A DNA stretch of 64,000 nt. It comes from Salarchaeum japonicum (lineage in GTDB: Archaea; Halobacteriota; Halobacteria; Halobacteriales; Halobacteriaceae). Position 1 is the stretch's first letter. Each line of letters opens with the position of its first letter. Positions 8,595 through 17,030 of the stretch are shown piece by piece. The stretch covers positions 351,564-415,563 of the forward strand of contig NZ_CP085324.1 in NCBI RefSeq assembly GCF_020614395.1, written 5' to 3'. Under the pieces are notes generated by a model. That model did no database searches. It was not told the origin of the DNA and was given only the letters and a program-made list of their open reading frames with translations. The position numbers were made by a program, and so were the translations under genes.

Positions 8595-8602
8595 TGTTAG
8601 CC

Positions 8603-9076
8603 CTATGCCCGCGGGTCGCGGTCGGGGCCGGGGTACTCGCCGTCCGCGACGACGGGGTACAGTCGCTCGGGGTCGAACAGGCGCGCGAACGCGTCCGGGG
8701 ACTTCACGCTCGTCGTCACGTACTGCTTCAGCGACGCGTTCGCCTCGACGGACTGGAGGCTGTCGTCGAACGTGACGAGGTGCGCGGCGTTCCCGTGGTA
8801 CGCACACGCCAGTCCGGGATGGTCGCCCTCGGGGTGTTCGACGAACTCCCCGAGTTCGCTGATGCGGTCGCGCCACGCGTCCGCGAGGTCGGCGTCCGCG
8901 AGTTCCGCGATGACCGCGTGGGCGTCGTCCAGCAGCGGGTCGCTCACGACGAGCGTCGTCCACGAGTGCGCGCGCACGTGGTCGAGCGCGTCGCGCGCCG
9001 CGCCGCCGCAGAGCAGGTCGGCGGCGAGCACGTCCGCGTCCGCGACGACGGTCGCGGGGTTCGGTTCGTCACTCAT
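8603..9076 (-). CDS. PIN-like domain protein (haloarchaeal)
   Basis: This 157-residue protein has VVADADVLAADLL near the N-terminus, TTLVVSDPLLDDA, a central EGDHPGLACAYHGNAAHLVTFDDSL, and a C-terminal FDPERLYPVV. Two Asp residues in VADAD and the pair in TFDD sit where PIN-like nucleases hold metal. The substrate is unknown. Its ATG at 9076 lies inside the 30-residue gene upstream, so the two are co-translated. I recall such proteins as haloarchaeal DUF7384-like, but the name is not certain. Confidence 0.72.
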   Translation of the reverse strand: MSDEPNPATVVADADVLAADLLCGGAARDALDHVRAHSWTTLVVSDPLLDDAHAVIAELADADLADAWRDRISELGEFVEHPEGDHPGLACAYHGNAAHLVTFDDSLQSVEANASLKQYVTTSVKSPDAFARLFDPERLYPVVADGEYPGPDRDPRA

Positions 9077-9161
9077 CTCGGTGGGCGTCGAGCGCCGCCC
9101 GCACCTCCGGCTCCGTGACCGCGTACTCGTCGGCCGCGTCGAACAGCTCCTGCCACGTCAT
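9069..9161 (-). CDS. 30-residue conserved-looking small protein
   Basis: This ORF reads MTWQELFDAADEYAVTEPEV and continues for ten more residues, ending HRDE. It starts within an ATGA overlap with the stop of the lipoprotein gene (TGA 9160-9158, ATG 9161-9159). It then overlaps the ATG of the PIN-like gene by eight bases. Such nested coupling is unlikely by chance. The sequence is amphipathic and acidic, without a known domain. The pattern W-x-E-L-F and V-T-E-x-E-V suggests a small helical protein, possibly a partner of the PIN-like protein. Confidence 0.6.
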   Translation of the reverse strand: MTWQELFDAADEYAVTEPEVRAALDAHRDE

Positions 9162-9931
9162 TCCGTCTGGCGCATGAACGCGTGGATTTCCTCGCGGTAC
9201 GTCTCGGGTTCGAGGCCGAGGTCGACGTCTACGGACACCGTGATGGCGTCGGAGATGTCCTGGGTCGCGGAGCGAGCGAAGTTCTCGCCGACCCACGCGC
9301 CGCCGGCGACGAGCGCGTAGTCGCCGTGGTGCCAGACCGCGAGGTCGCCGCGCACGGCGAGCGCGTCCCCGTCGATAGTGACGGTGGTGCCGTCCTCGAC
9401 GGGGAACTCGAACGTCGGCACGTCGTAGGTCGCCTCGTACTCGGTGAGGCTCGCGGACTCGCCGGTCGCCACGTCGAACGAACCGGTGCCGATGCGCTGG
9501 ATGTCCGACAGGCCGGCGTCGGCGAGGCGGTCGCGGAACTGGTCGCGCGCGCTCGCCTCGACTTCGTTCAGCACTTCCTCGCGGCCGATGCCGGCGGGGA
9601 GGTTGCCCACGTCGGGGCTGAAGTCGATGCGGGTCGCGGAGAACAGCGCGAGCTGGCTCGTCACGCGTCCGAGAGTCGCGTCCTCGATTCGCTGGGTGAG
9701 CGCGGTGTCCGTGTGCGTGGTCGTGTAGCCCTTCGCGGTGAACGTGACGGGGCCGTACGACTGCTCGATGAGCGTGCGTTCGCTCGAATCGGTCTGCTCC
9801 CAGCCGGCGCTCTGCATCTCCTCGGTCGGGAGGTCGGGCGGCGAGACGGACGCTTGGGCGAGCGTCGAGCAGCCCGCGAGTCCGGCTAGCCCGAGTCCGG
9901 CAGTCGTTCCGAGTAGCGTTCGACGGTTCAT
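9158..9931 (-). CDS. Tat-exported lipoprotein (DUF6517-like)
   Basis: This encodes a 257-residue exported protein. The signal MNRRTLLGTTAGLGLAGLAG followed by Cys has the twin-arginine motif and a lipobox, so it is a Tat substrate anchored outside by lipid. The mature part (from about residue 22) contains the segments ATRIDFSPDVGNLPAG and TEYEATYDVPTFEFPV, and a C-terminal WHHGDYALVAGGAW. I recall these as haloarchaeal DUF6517. Function is unknown. The ATG at 9931 is chosen because the Tat motif starts there; the open frame runs 17 codons further upstream without signal character. Confidence 0.82.
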   Translation of the reverse strand: MNRRTLLGTTAGLGLAGLAGCSTLAQASVSPPDLPTEEMQSAGWEQTDSSERTLIEQSYGPVTFTAKGYTTTHTDTALTQRIEDATLGRVTSQLALFSATRIDFSPDVGNLPAGIGREEVLNEVEASARDQFRDRLADAGLSDIQRIGTGSFDVATGESASLTEYEATYDVPTFEFPVEDGTTVTIDGDALAVRGDLAVWHHGDYALVAGGAWVGENFARSATQDISDAITVSVDVDLGLEPETYREEIHAFMRQTE

Positions 9932-10014
9932 ACCGGGTGTAGGACGCCCATACCCTAAGTCTGTTCGACGCCGCGTCCGCAACGGTCAAGCGGCCGCCGT
10001 TCCTGGGTCGAGGC

Positions 10015-11172
10015 GTGTCGGAGTCCCGCGTTCCCTGGTCGTCGCCCCGCTTCCAGGTCATCGTTCTGAGTTCCCTGATGGGCGTGATGGGCGTCTCGCT
10101 CATCAGTCCCGCTCTCCCGACGGTGCGGGAGGCGCTCGCTATCACGGACGGCCAGGCGGCGTTGCTCGTCACCGCGTTCACGGTGCCGGGTATCGTGCTC
10201 GCGCCGCTCGTGGGCGTGCTCGCCGACCGGTACGGCCGGCGCGCCGTGCTCGTGCCGTGTCTCGTGGGGTACGGCGTGTCGGGCGCGGCGGTCGCGCTCA
10301 CCACGGATTTCACGGTGATTCTCGGCCTGCGCGTCCTGCAGGGCGTGGCGGGGAGCGCGCTCGTCACGCTCGCGGTGACGCTCATCGGCGACCTCTACGA
10401 CGCCGGTCAGCGCAACCACCTGATGGGCGTGAACGGCGCGGCCATCTCCGTCGGGACGGCGTCCTATCCGCTCGTCGGCGGCGCGCTCGCGAGCGTGTCG
10501 TGGCGCGCGCCCTTCCTCCTCTACGTCGTCGGCGTGCCCGTCGGCCTCGTCGCGTACCGGTCGCTCGACGATAGTGATGGCCGCGCGCACGGCCTCGATT
10601 ACTTCCGGAACGTCCTCGCCGCCGTTCCGACCCGGCGGACGGCCGCCCTGTACGGGACGTACGTCGCGGCGTTCGTCGTGCTGTACGGCACGCTCATCAC
10701 CGCGGTGCCGTTCCTCCTGCACGAGGCGTACGGACTGGGGTCGTTCGGGACGGGGCTCGTGCTCACGTCGGCGTCGGCGATGACGGCGGTGACGGCGAGC
10801 CAGAACGGCCGGCTCTCCGCGCTCGCGAGCAACGACCGCCTCGTCGCGTTCGGGTTCGTCGGGTACGGCGTCGGTCTCGTGGGCGCGTTCTTCGCCGGGA
10901 GTCCGGTGGGGTTCGCGGTGGCGATTCTCGCGTTCGGCGCGGGGCAGGGAGTCGTTCAGCCGAGCATCGACACGGCGACGAGCAGTCTCGTTGGCGCGGA
11001 GTTCCGCGGCGGCGTGATGAGTTTCCGGACGACGGCGATTCGGACGGGGCAGACGCTCGGCCCGCCGCTCGCCACGGCGGCGGACGCGGTGGTCGGCTAC
11101 CAGGCGTTCCTGCTCGCGGTCGGTGTCGTCGCGCTCGTCGGCGGTGGCGTTGCGCTCGCGGTCGTCGAGTAG
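10015..11172 (+). CDS. Major facilitator superfamily transporter
   Basis: This is a 385-residue permease with about 12 transmembrane segments. The MFS loop 2-3 signature appears as GVLADRYGRRAVL, and the second half repeats a helix-bundle layout with GAGQGVVQPSIDTATSSLV. It resembles drug/metabolite proton antiporters of the DHA1 type, but the substrate cannot be told. GTG at 10015 is the start giving a short cytosolic N-terminus before helix 1. It is divergent from the lipoprotein operon over 83 bp. Confidence 0.88.
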   Translation: MSESRVPWSSPRFQVIVLSSLMGVMGVSLISPALPTVREALAITDGQAALLVTAFTVPGIVLAPLVGVLADRYGRRAVLVPCLVGYGVSGAAVALTTDFTVILGLRVLQGVAGSALVTLAVTLIGDLYDAGQRNHLMGVNGAAISVGTASYPLVGGALASVSWRAPFLLYVVGVPVGLVAYRSLDDSDGRAHGLDYFRNVLAAVPTRRTAALYGTYVAAFVVLYGTLITAVPFLLHEAYGLGSFGTGLVLTSASAMTAVTASQNGRLSALASNDRLVAFGFVGYGVGLVGAFFAGSPVGFAVAILAFGAGQGVVQPSIDTATSSLVGAEFRGGVMSFRTTAIRTGQTLGPPLATAADAVVGYQAFLLAVGVVALVGGGVALAVVE

Positions 11173-11226
11173 CGAGTGTTCCGGTGAGCGACGGAGTTTA
11201 ACCCCTCGGTGTGGTATGCCGTACCG

Positions 11227-11766
11227 ATGAGTTCAGACCGGTTGACCGTGTCGCTCGACGAGGACGCCCGCGACGCGCTCGACACCATCACGAGCAAGAC
11301 CGATAGTTCGCAGAGCGAACTGGTGCGGCGGGCGCTCACGTTTTACGCCGCGAACTACGAGGCGGCGAGCACGGACAGCTCGGAGAAACTGGAGGAGTAC
11401 TACAAGATGTTGACGGGCGGCGAGCACGTCCTGCTCGACATCGACTTCCTCCACTGTTTTCTCGACCACGTGAAGGAGGACGGGGAGCCGAGGTCGGAGT
11501 TCGTCGCGGACGCCGACCAGGTCTCGGACTACCACGCCCAGGAGTACGTCGACCGGTTCGATTCGCTGGACGAACTCCTGGAGTGGCTGTCGCTCTGCGG
11601 GTTCCTGACGGTTCGGCGCACCACCGAGAACACGTACCACATCGTCTTCCCGTCGGCGGACATCCGCTGGTTCATGACGCGGTTCATCGAGCGGAGCGTC
11701 GAACCGCTCCCGTTCGACGTGACCATCAACCCGGGCGTTGCGAAGGTTCTCCTCGTCGAGGAGTAG
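11227..11766 (+). CDS. Ribbon-helix-helix transcriptional regulator with a C-terminal ligand-like domain
   Basis: This is a 179-residue protein. Residues 1-45 form a CopG/MetJ-type ribbon-helix-helix (DRLTVSLDEDARDALDTI, then SQSELVRRALTFYAANY). The remaining 130 residues (GEHVLLDIDFLHCFLDHV, FDSLDELLEWLSLCGFLTV, and the end PFDVTINPGVAKVLLVEE) look like a small-molecule or oligomerisation domain that I cannot name. ATG 11227 is preferred over 11209 because the RHH strand begins there. It sits 154 bp before the transporter/hydantoinase operon and is the obvious candidate regulator of it. Its own promoter has GGTA(N5)TACC at 11213-11225. Confidence 0.82.
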   Translation: MSSDRLTVSLDEDARDALDTITSKTDSSQSELVRRALTFYAANYEAASTDSSEKLEEYYKMLTGGEHVLLDIDFLHCFLDHVKEDGEPRSEFVADADQVSDYHAQEYVDRFDSLDELLEWLSLCGFLTVRRTTENTYHIVFPSADIRWFMTRFIERSVEPLPFDVTINPGVAKVLLVEE

Positions 11767-11851
11767 TCTGGACGTTCGGTCACAAACTGGTCTGTCTCTT
11801 TCTGGTTCGTACGTCCTCTGCGACGATTCATATTCGATTCGCACTCGTTCA

Positions 11852-11866
11852 CACGCGATATGCGTG
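11852..11866. promoter_or_regulatory. Inverted repeat in the promoter region of the substrate-binding protein gene
   Basis: CACGC, five bases (GATAT), then GCGTG is a perfect palindrome. It lies about 25 bases after an AT-rich CATATT element (11830-11835) that could be the TATA box. It would therefore sit at or near the transcription start, a usual place for a repressor site. A role is inferred only. Confidence 0.35.
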
Positions 11867-11884
11867 GTGTGTGCATTCCTCACA

Positions 11885-11918
11885 AGTACCACTAAGTGGG
11901 TGCTTTGGTAGTGGTACT
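11885..11918. promoter_or_regulatory. 10-bp perfect inverted repeat directly before the transporter operon (operator or RNA hairpin)
   Basis: AGTACCACTA (11885-11894) and TAGTGGTACT (11909-11918) are perfect reverse complements with a 14-base spacer. The right arm ends two bases before the ATG at 11921. Inside the spacer AGTGG (11895-11899) also pairs with CCACT of the left arm, giving three CCACT/AGTGG half-sites. Multiple short half-sites suit a ribbon-helix-helix protein. As RNA it would place a hairpin immediately before the start codon, where no ribosome site is seen. Confidence 0.6.
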
Positions 11919-11920
11919 CT

Positions 11921-13198
11921 ATGGCACAAGACGACTCGTTCGCCGACCGCCTGACCCGTCGTCGCGCGATGCGCCTCGGTGGCGCGGCCGGTGCCGCCGG
12001 CCTGACGGGCCTCGCCGGCTGTCTCGACAGCCTGCAGAACAGCGGGAACAGTAGTAGCGGAAGCATCGACGTGGGCGCGGTTCTCCCGTTCAGCGGGGAT
12101 CTCAGCGACTTCGGCGCGCCGATGCAGAACGCGCTCCGGATGGCCGAAGAGGACATCAACGCCGCGGGCGGCCCGCTCGGCCGCGAACTCAACGTCCACT
12201 TCGAGGACTCCACGTCGTCCTCGACGGACGGCGTGAACGCCGCGAACAAGCTTGTGGACACCACGGGCGTGAACGCGTTGTTCGGCGCGGTGTCCTCCGG
12301 CGTCACCATCAGTATCGCGCAGTCCGTCTCGATTCCGAAGGAGACGGTTCACATCACGCCCGCGTCCTCGTCGCCCGTCATCAGCACGCTCGACGACGAC
12401 GATTACGTCTGGCGCACCCGGACGAACGACCGGTTCGTCGCGAAGGTGATGGCGATGATAGCCGAGCAGAACGACGCAAGCACCGCCGCGGTTCTCTACA
12501 TCAACAACGACTTCGGGTCGGCGCTCGCGGACGTGTTCTCCTCGTCGTTCGGCGGCGAAGTTACGGCGGAAGTCGGCTACGAGTCGGGGCAGTCGTCCTA
12601 CCAGCAGCTCCTCTCCGAGCTGTTCGCGGACGACCCCGAGTTCGTCGCGTTCGCCGGCTACCCCGAGTCCGGGACGACCATCCTCTCTCAGTGGGACGAG
12701 GAGGGCTACGGCGGGAACTGGATTCTCCACACGAGCCTCCTCTCCGACGACGTCATCGGGAACGTCGGCGCGGACGTGATGAACGGCATGTACGGCGTGC
12801 GCACGAAACCGCCGAGCGGGAGCGCGACGGAGAACTTCGTGAGCGACTACGAGTCCGCGTACCCGGACGCCCAGTTGTTCTCGCCGTACTCGTGGAACTC
12901 CTACGACGCGCTCGTCTCGTGGGCGCTCGCCGCGCACGCCGCCGGCACGCCCGAGTCCCCGAGCGTGAAGGAGGAACTCCGCCCCGTCGCCACGCCGCCC
13001 GGTGAGGCCGTCGGGTACGACGGCTTCGAGTCCGGCGTGAGCCTGCTCGACGACGACACCGACATCGATTACAGCGGGCCGAGCGGGAACGTGAACTACG
13101 ATTCGAACGGCGACGTGGCGAGCGACATGGTCATCGTGCAGGTCGAGGACGGCGAGTTCGTCGACCAGGAGACCGTGCCCGCGGAAGACCTCACCTAG
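11921..13198 (+). CDS. ABC transporter substrate-binding lipoprotein, branched-chain amino acid/amide type (LivJ-like)
   Basis: This encodes a 425-residue periplasmic-binding-type protein. The N-terminus has a Tat motif (TRRRAMRLGG) and a lipobox ending LAGC. The mature body shows the Leu/Ile/Val-binding fold: GAVLPFSGDLSDFGAPMQNALRMA, LVDTTGVNALFGAVSSGV, YINNDFGSALADVF, then FSPYSWNSYDALVSWALA. Ligands of this family include amino acids, amides and urea. The genes downstream suggest a cyclic amide or its product. It is the first gene of the hyu-liv unit; hyuA follows after 77 bp. Confidence 0.93.
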   Translation: MAQDDSFADRLTRRRAMRLGGAAGAAGLTGLAGCLDSLQNSGNSSSGSIDVGAVLPFSGDLSDFGAPMQNALRMAEEDINAAGGPLGRELNVHFEDSTSSSTDGVNAANKLVDTTGVNALFGAVSSGVTISIAQSVSIPKETVHITPASSSPVISTLDDDDYVWRTRTNDRFVAKVMAMIAEQNDASTAAVLYINNDFGSALADVFSSSFGGEVTAEVGYESGQSSYQQLLSELFADDPEFVAFAGYPESGTTILSQWDEEGYGGNWILHTSLLSDDVIGNVGADVMNGMYGVRTKPPSGSATENFVSDYESAYPDAQLFSPYSWNSYDALVSWALAAHAAGTPESPSVKEELRPVATPPGEAVGYDGFESGVSLLDDDTDIDYSGPSGNVNYDSNGDVASDMVIVQVEDGEFVDQETVPAEDLT

Positions 13199-13275
13199 GG
13201 CCTCCAGATTCTCATGTTCGCACTCTCTCACTACTCGATAGTCGCCTCGCACGCACAGCACGGGAGGGCGGAGCC

Positions 13276-15330
13276 GTGAGCGACGACGACGTTCGCGTCG
13301 GCGTCGACATCGGCGGCACCTTCACCGACATCGTCAGCCTCCGGGACGGCGACGTGCACGTCACGAAGACGCCGTCGACGCCGAGCGACCCCGAGGAGGG
13401 CGTCGTGAACGGCCTGGAGAAGAGCTCCGCGGACGCGGGCTTCGGGTTCGACGACGTGGGCTTCCTCAGCCACGGGACGACGGTGGCGACGAACGCCGTC
13501 CTCGAAGGCACGTGGGCGGACACCGCGCTCGTCACCACCGAGGGGTTCCGGGACGTGCTCGAAATCGGCCGCCAGGACAGACCGGACATCTACGATTTCG
13601 ACGCGGAGAAACCCGCACCCATCGTCCCCCGCGACCGCCGCTTCGAGGTGCCCGAGCGCCTCGACGAACGCGGGAACGCGCTCCGCGAACTGGACGCGGA
13701 CGCGGTTCGCTCGCTCGCGCGCACCCTCGACGACCGCGGCGTCGATTCCGTCGCGGTCTCCCTGTTGTTCGCGTTCGAGGACGACAGCCACGAGCGCCGG
13801 GTCGCGGAGATTCTGGACGAGGAACTGGACGCGTCGCTCTCGCTTTCGAGCGACGTGCTCCCGGAGATTCGGGAGTACGAGCGCACGCTCACCACGTCGC
13901 TGAACGCCGCGCTGAAGCCCGTGATGGACGACTACATCGGGAACCTCGAAGGCCACGTCCGCGACCACGACATCGGCGCGGAACTGAAGATAATGCAGTC
14001 GAACGGCGGTCTCATCACGGCGGACGCCGCGCGCACCCGACCCGTCAACACCCTGCTCTCCGGCCCCGCCGGGGGCGTGCAGGGCGCGACGTACGTCGCG
14101 GAGCGCGCGGGCGTCGAGGACATCATCACGATGGACATGGGCGGCACGTCCTGCGACGTGTCCCTCGTGGAGGGCGGCGACCCCCTCGTCTCGACGGACG
14201 TGCAGGTCGGGGACTACACGGTCGGCGTCCCGATGATAGACATCCACACCGTCGGCTCCGGCGGCGGCTCCATCGCGTGGGTGGACACCGGCGGCGCGCT
14301 CCGCGTCGGCCCCCGGTCGGCGGGCGCGGATCCCGGCCCGATTTCGTACGGCCGCGGCGGCACCGAGCCGACGACCACGGACGCCCACCTCCTGCTCGGC
14401 CGCCTCGACCCCGACCGCTTCCTCTCCGGCGAACTCGACGTGGAGGTCGCGGACGTGGAGCGCGCGTTCGAGTCGGAGCTCGGCGACGAACTCGGGATGG
14501 GGCCCGAGGAGGCCGCGCAGGGCGTGCTCGACGTGGCGAACGCGAACATGGCGCGCGCGCTCCGCGTCGTCTCCGTCGAGCGCGGCTACGACCCTCGGGA
14601 GTTCGCGCTCGTCGCGTTCGGCGGCGCTGGCCCCCTGCACGCGTGCGGTCTCGCGGAGGAACTCGACATCCCGAAGGTCATCGTCCCGCAGACCGCGGGC
14701 GTGCTGTCCGCGCTCGGCCTCCTCATCAGCGACGTGCTCTACGACTACAGCGTCTCGCGCGTCCGCGAGTGGAGCGAGGTCACGCCCGCCACGCTCCGCG
14801 ACGCGCTCGCCGACCTGCACGCGGAGGGCGAGGAACGCCTCGCGAACGAGGACATCCCGGAGTCGGGCCGCGTGTACGAGCGCACGGCCGACCTCCGGTA
14901 CGTCGGGCAGTCGTTCGAGATTTCGGTGCCGCTCCCCGAGGGCGACCTCGACGCGGACGCGCTCGCCGCCGTCGAACGCGAGTTCCACGAGCGCCACGAG
15001 CGCCGGTACGGCCACGCCGACCCCGAGGAACCCGTGGAGCTCGTGACGCTCCGGTTGCGGGCGCGCGGCCTCGTGGAGACGCCCGACCTCGCCGCGCCGA
15101 ACACGGCGGGAAGCGTCGAGGACGCCATCCGGGAGGTTCGCGGCGTGACCTACGACGGAACGGTGCACGACACGACGATTTACGACCGCACGCGGTTGCC
15201 GACGGACGCGACCTTCGACGGCCCCGCGGTCGTCGAGGGGCCGGAGTCCACCGTCGTCGTCCACCCGGGACAGACCGTCTCCGTGGACGCGGACGGCAAC
15301 CTCGTCGTGGAGACCGGAGGTGACGCCTGA
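13276..15330 (+). CDS. hyuA: Hydantoinase/5-oxoprolinase subunit A (HyuA-type, ATP-binding)
   Basis: This encodes a 684-residue subunit of the ATP-dependent enzymes that open cyclic amides (N-methylhydantoin, 5-oxoproline, or acetone/acetophenone carboxylase relatives). The N-terminal ASKHA phosphate motif is GVDIGGTFTDIV (residues 9-20), with HGTTVATNAVLEG after it. The central part has LLSGPAGGVQGA and MDMGGTSCDVSLV, and the C-terminal region ends with a short beta domain. Length is normal. GTG at 13276 is preceded by GGGAGGGCGG. Its stop overlaps the hyuB ATG. The exact substrate is not determined by sequence. Confidence 0.93.
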   Translation: MSDDDVRVGVDIGGTFTDIVSLRDGDVHVTKTPSTPSDPEEGVVNGLEKSSADAGFGFDDVGFLSHGTTVATNAVLEGTWADTALVTTEGFRDVLEIGRQDRPDIYDFDAEKPAPIVPRDRRFEVPERLDERGNALRELDADAVRSLARTLDDRGVDSVAVSLLFAFEDDSHERRVAEILDEELDASLSLSSDVLPEIREYERTLTTSLNAALKPVMDDYIGNLEGHVRDHDIGAELKIMQSNGGLITADAARTRPVNTLLSGPAGGVQGATYVAERAGVEDIITMDMGGTSCDVSLVEGGDPLVSTDVQVGDYTVGVPMIDIHTVGSGGGSIAWVDTGGALRVGPRSAGADPGPISYGRGGTEPTTTDAHLLLGRLDPDRFLSGELDVEVADVERAFESELGDELGMGPEEAAQGVLDVANANMARALRVVSVERGYDPREFALVAFGGAGPLHACGLAEELDIPKVIVPQTAGVLSALGLLISDVLYDYSVSRVREWSEVTPATLRDALADLHAEGEERLANEDIPESGRVYERTADLRYVGQSFEISVPLPEGDLDADALAAVEREFHERHERRYGHADPEEPVELVTLRLRARGLVETPDLAAPNTAGSVEDAIREVRGVTYDGTVHDTTIYDRTRLPTDATFDGPAVVEGPESTVVVHPGQTVSVDADGNLVVETGGDA

Positions 15331-17030
15331 TGGTCGATTCGGTCACCCTCGAAGTGATTCGGAACGGCTGCATCGCCATCGCGGAGGAGATGAACGCGAA
15401 CCTCATCCGAACCGGGTACTCGCCGAACATCAAGGAGCGCCGCGACTGCTCCTGTGCGCTGTTCGACGCCGAGGGCGAGATGATAAGCCAGGCGGAGAAC
15501 ATGCCCGTCCACCTCGGCGCGATGCCGTTCTCGGTGTCCGCGGCAGTCGAGGCGTACGGCGGCGACCTCGAACCCGGTGACGCCGTCCTCCTGAACGACC
15601 CGTTCCGGGGCGGCGCGCACCTCCCCGACCTCACGCTCGTCTCCCCCATCTTCGACGACCCGGAGAGCGACGACCCCGAACTCGTGGCGTACGCGGCGAA
15701 CCGCGCGCACCACGCCGACGTGGGCGGGAGCACCGCCGGGTCGGTCGCCGCTGATTCCACCGAAATCTACCAGGAGGGCCTGCGGATTCCGCCGGTGAAG
15801 CTGTTCTCGGGCGGCGAGGTCGTGGAGGACGTGATGGAGATGATACTGACGAACGTCCGCACGCCCGACGAGCGCCGGGGCGACATCCGCGCGCAGGAGG
15901 CCGCGAACGAGACGGCGCGTGAGCGCGTGCACGAACTCGTCGCGGACTACGGCGCGCGCGACCTCGCGGAGGCGTTCGGCGAGGTGAAGGACTACTCGGA
16001 GCGCCGGATGCGCGCCGAAATCGAGGAGTTCCCGGACGGCACGTACAGTTTCGAGGACGTGCTGGACGACGACGGCCGCGGGAACACCGACCTCCCCGTG
16101 CGGGCGACCGTCACGGTCTCGGGCGACGAGGTCGGCGTGGACTTCTCGGGTACCGCAGACCAGACCGAGGGGCCGGTGAACGCCGTGCTCGCGGTCACGT
16201 CCTCCGCGACCTACTACGCGATCCGGTGCGTGACCGACCCCGACATCCCGCCGAACCACGGCTGTTATCGCCCCATCACCATCGACGCGCCCGAGGGCAG
16301 TATCGTGAACCCGGAGCCGCCGGCGGCGGTCGTCGGCGGCAATCTCGAAACCTCTCAGCGCGTCACGGACGTGGTGCTCGGCGCGTTCGCCACCGAAGCC
16401 CCCGAGCGGGTGACGGCGGCGGGCCAGGGGACGATGAACAACATCACGTTCGGCGGCACCGACCCGCGAAGCGACAGCCCGTACGCGTTCTACGAGACGC
16501 AGGGCGGCGGGTTCGGCGCGCGCGAGGGCAAGGACGGCATGGACGGCGTGCACGTCCACATGAGTAATACGATGAACACGCCCGCGGAGGTGCTGGAGAC
16601 CGCGTACCCGCTTCGGGTGCGGCGGTACGCCTACCGGCCAGACTCCGGCGGTGCGGGCGAGTTCCGCGGCGGTCTCGGCCTTCGGCGCGACATCGAAGTG
16701 CGGGGGCACACGGCGCGGTTCAGCCTGCTCGCCGACCGCCACCAGCACGCGCCCTACGGCCTGCTCGGCGGCGAACCCGGCGAACCCGGCGCGGCGTACG
16801 TCTTCGACCCCGACGCGGACGACACCGACGACGCGGACGGCGAGCGCCTCCCGCAGAAGTCCGTGCACGACCTCCCGCCGGGGACGGTCGTGAGCGTCCG
16901 CACGCCGGGCGCGGGCGGGTACGGCGACCCCGCCGACCGCGACGCCGACTCGGTCGAACGCGACCTGCGCCTCGGGAAGATAAGCGACGAGTACGCCGAC
17001 CGGTACCACGAGGGGGGCGACGGTGAGTGA
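15330..17030 (+). CDS. hyuB: Hydantoinase/5-oxoprolinase subunit B (HyuB-type)
   Basis: A 566-residue partner of HyuA. Family segments are LEVIRNGCIAIAEEMNANLI, the Cys pair in RRDCSCALFD, LLNDPFRGGAHLPDL, NRAHHADVGG (likely metal site) and DFSGTADQTEGPVNAV. GGAGGTGA at 15316-15323 stands six bases before the ATG, and the ATG overlaps the hyuA stop, so translation is coupled. The MFS gene overlaps its 3' end by four bases (GTGA). HyuA and HyuB normally work as a heteromer. Confidence 0.93.
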   Translation: MVDSVTLEVIRNGCIAIAEEMNANLIRTGYSPNIKERRDCSCALFDAEGEMISQAENMPVHLGAMPFSVSAAVEAYGGDLEPGDAVLLNDPFRGGAHLPDLTLVSPIFDDPESDDPELVAYAANRAHHADVGGSTAGSVAADSTEIYQEGLRIPPVKLFSGGEVVEDVMEMILTNVRTPDERRGDIRAQEAANETARERVHELVADYGARDLAEAFGEVKDYSERRMRAEIEEFPDGTYSFEDVLDDDGRGNTDLPVRATVTVSGDEVGVDFSGTADQTEGPVNAVLAVTSSATYYAIRCVTDPDIPPNHGCYRPITIDAPEGSIVNPEPPAAVVGGNLETSQRVTDVVLGAFATEAPERVTAAGQGTMNNITFGGTDPRSDSPYAFYETQGGGFGAREGKDGMDGVHVHMSNTMNTPAEVLETAYPLRVRRYAYRPDSGGAGEFRGGLGLRRDIEVRGHTARFSLLADRHQHAPYGLLGGEPGEPGAAYVFDPDADDTDDADGERLPQKSVHDLPPGTVVSVRTPGAGGYGDPADRDADSVERDLRLGKISDEYADRYHEGGDGE

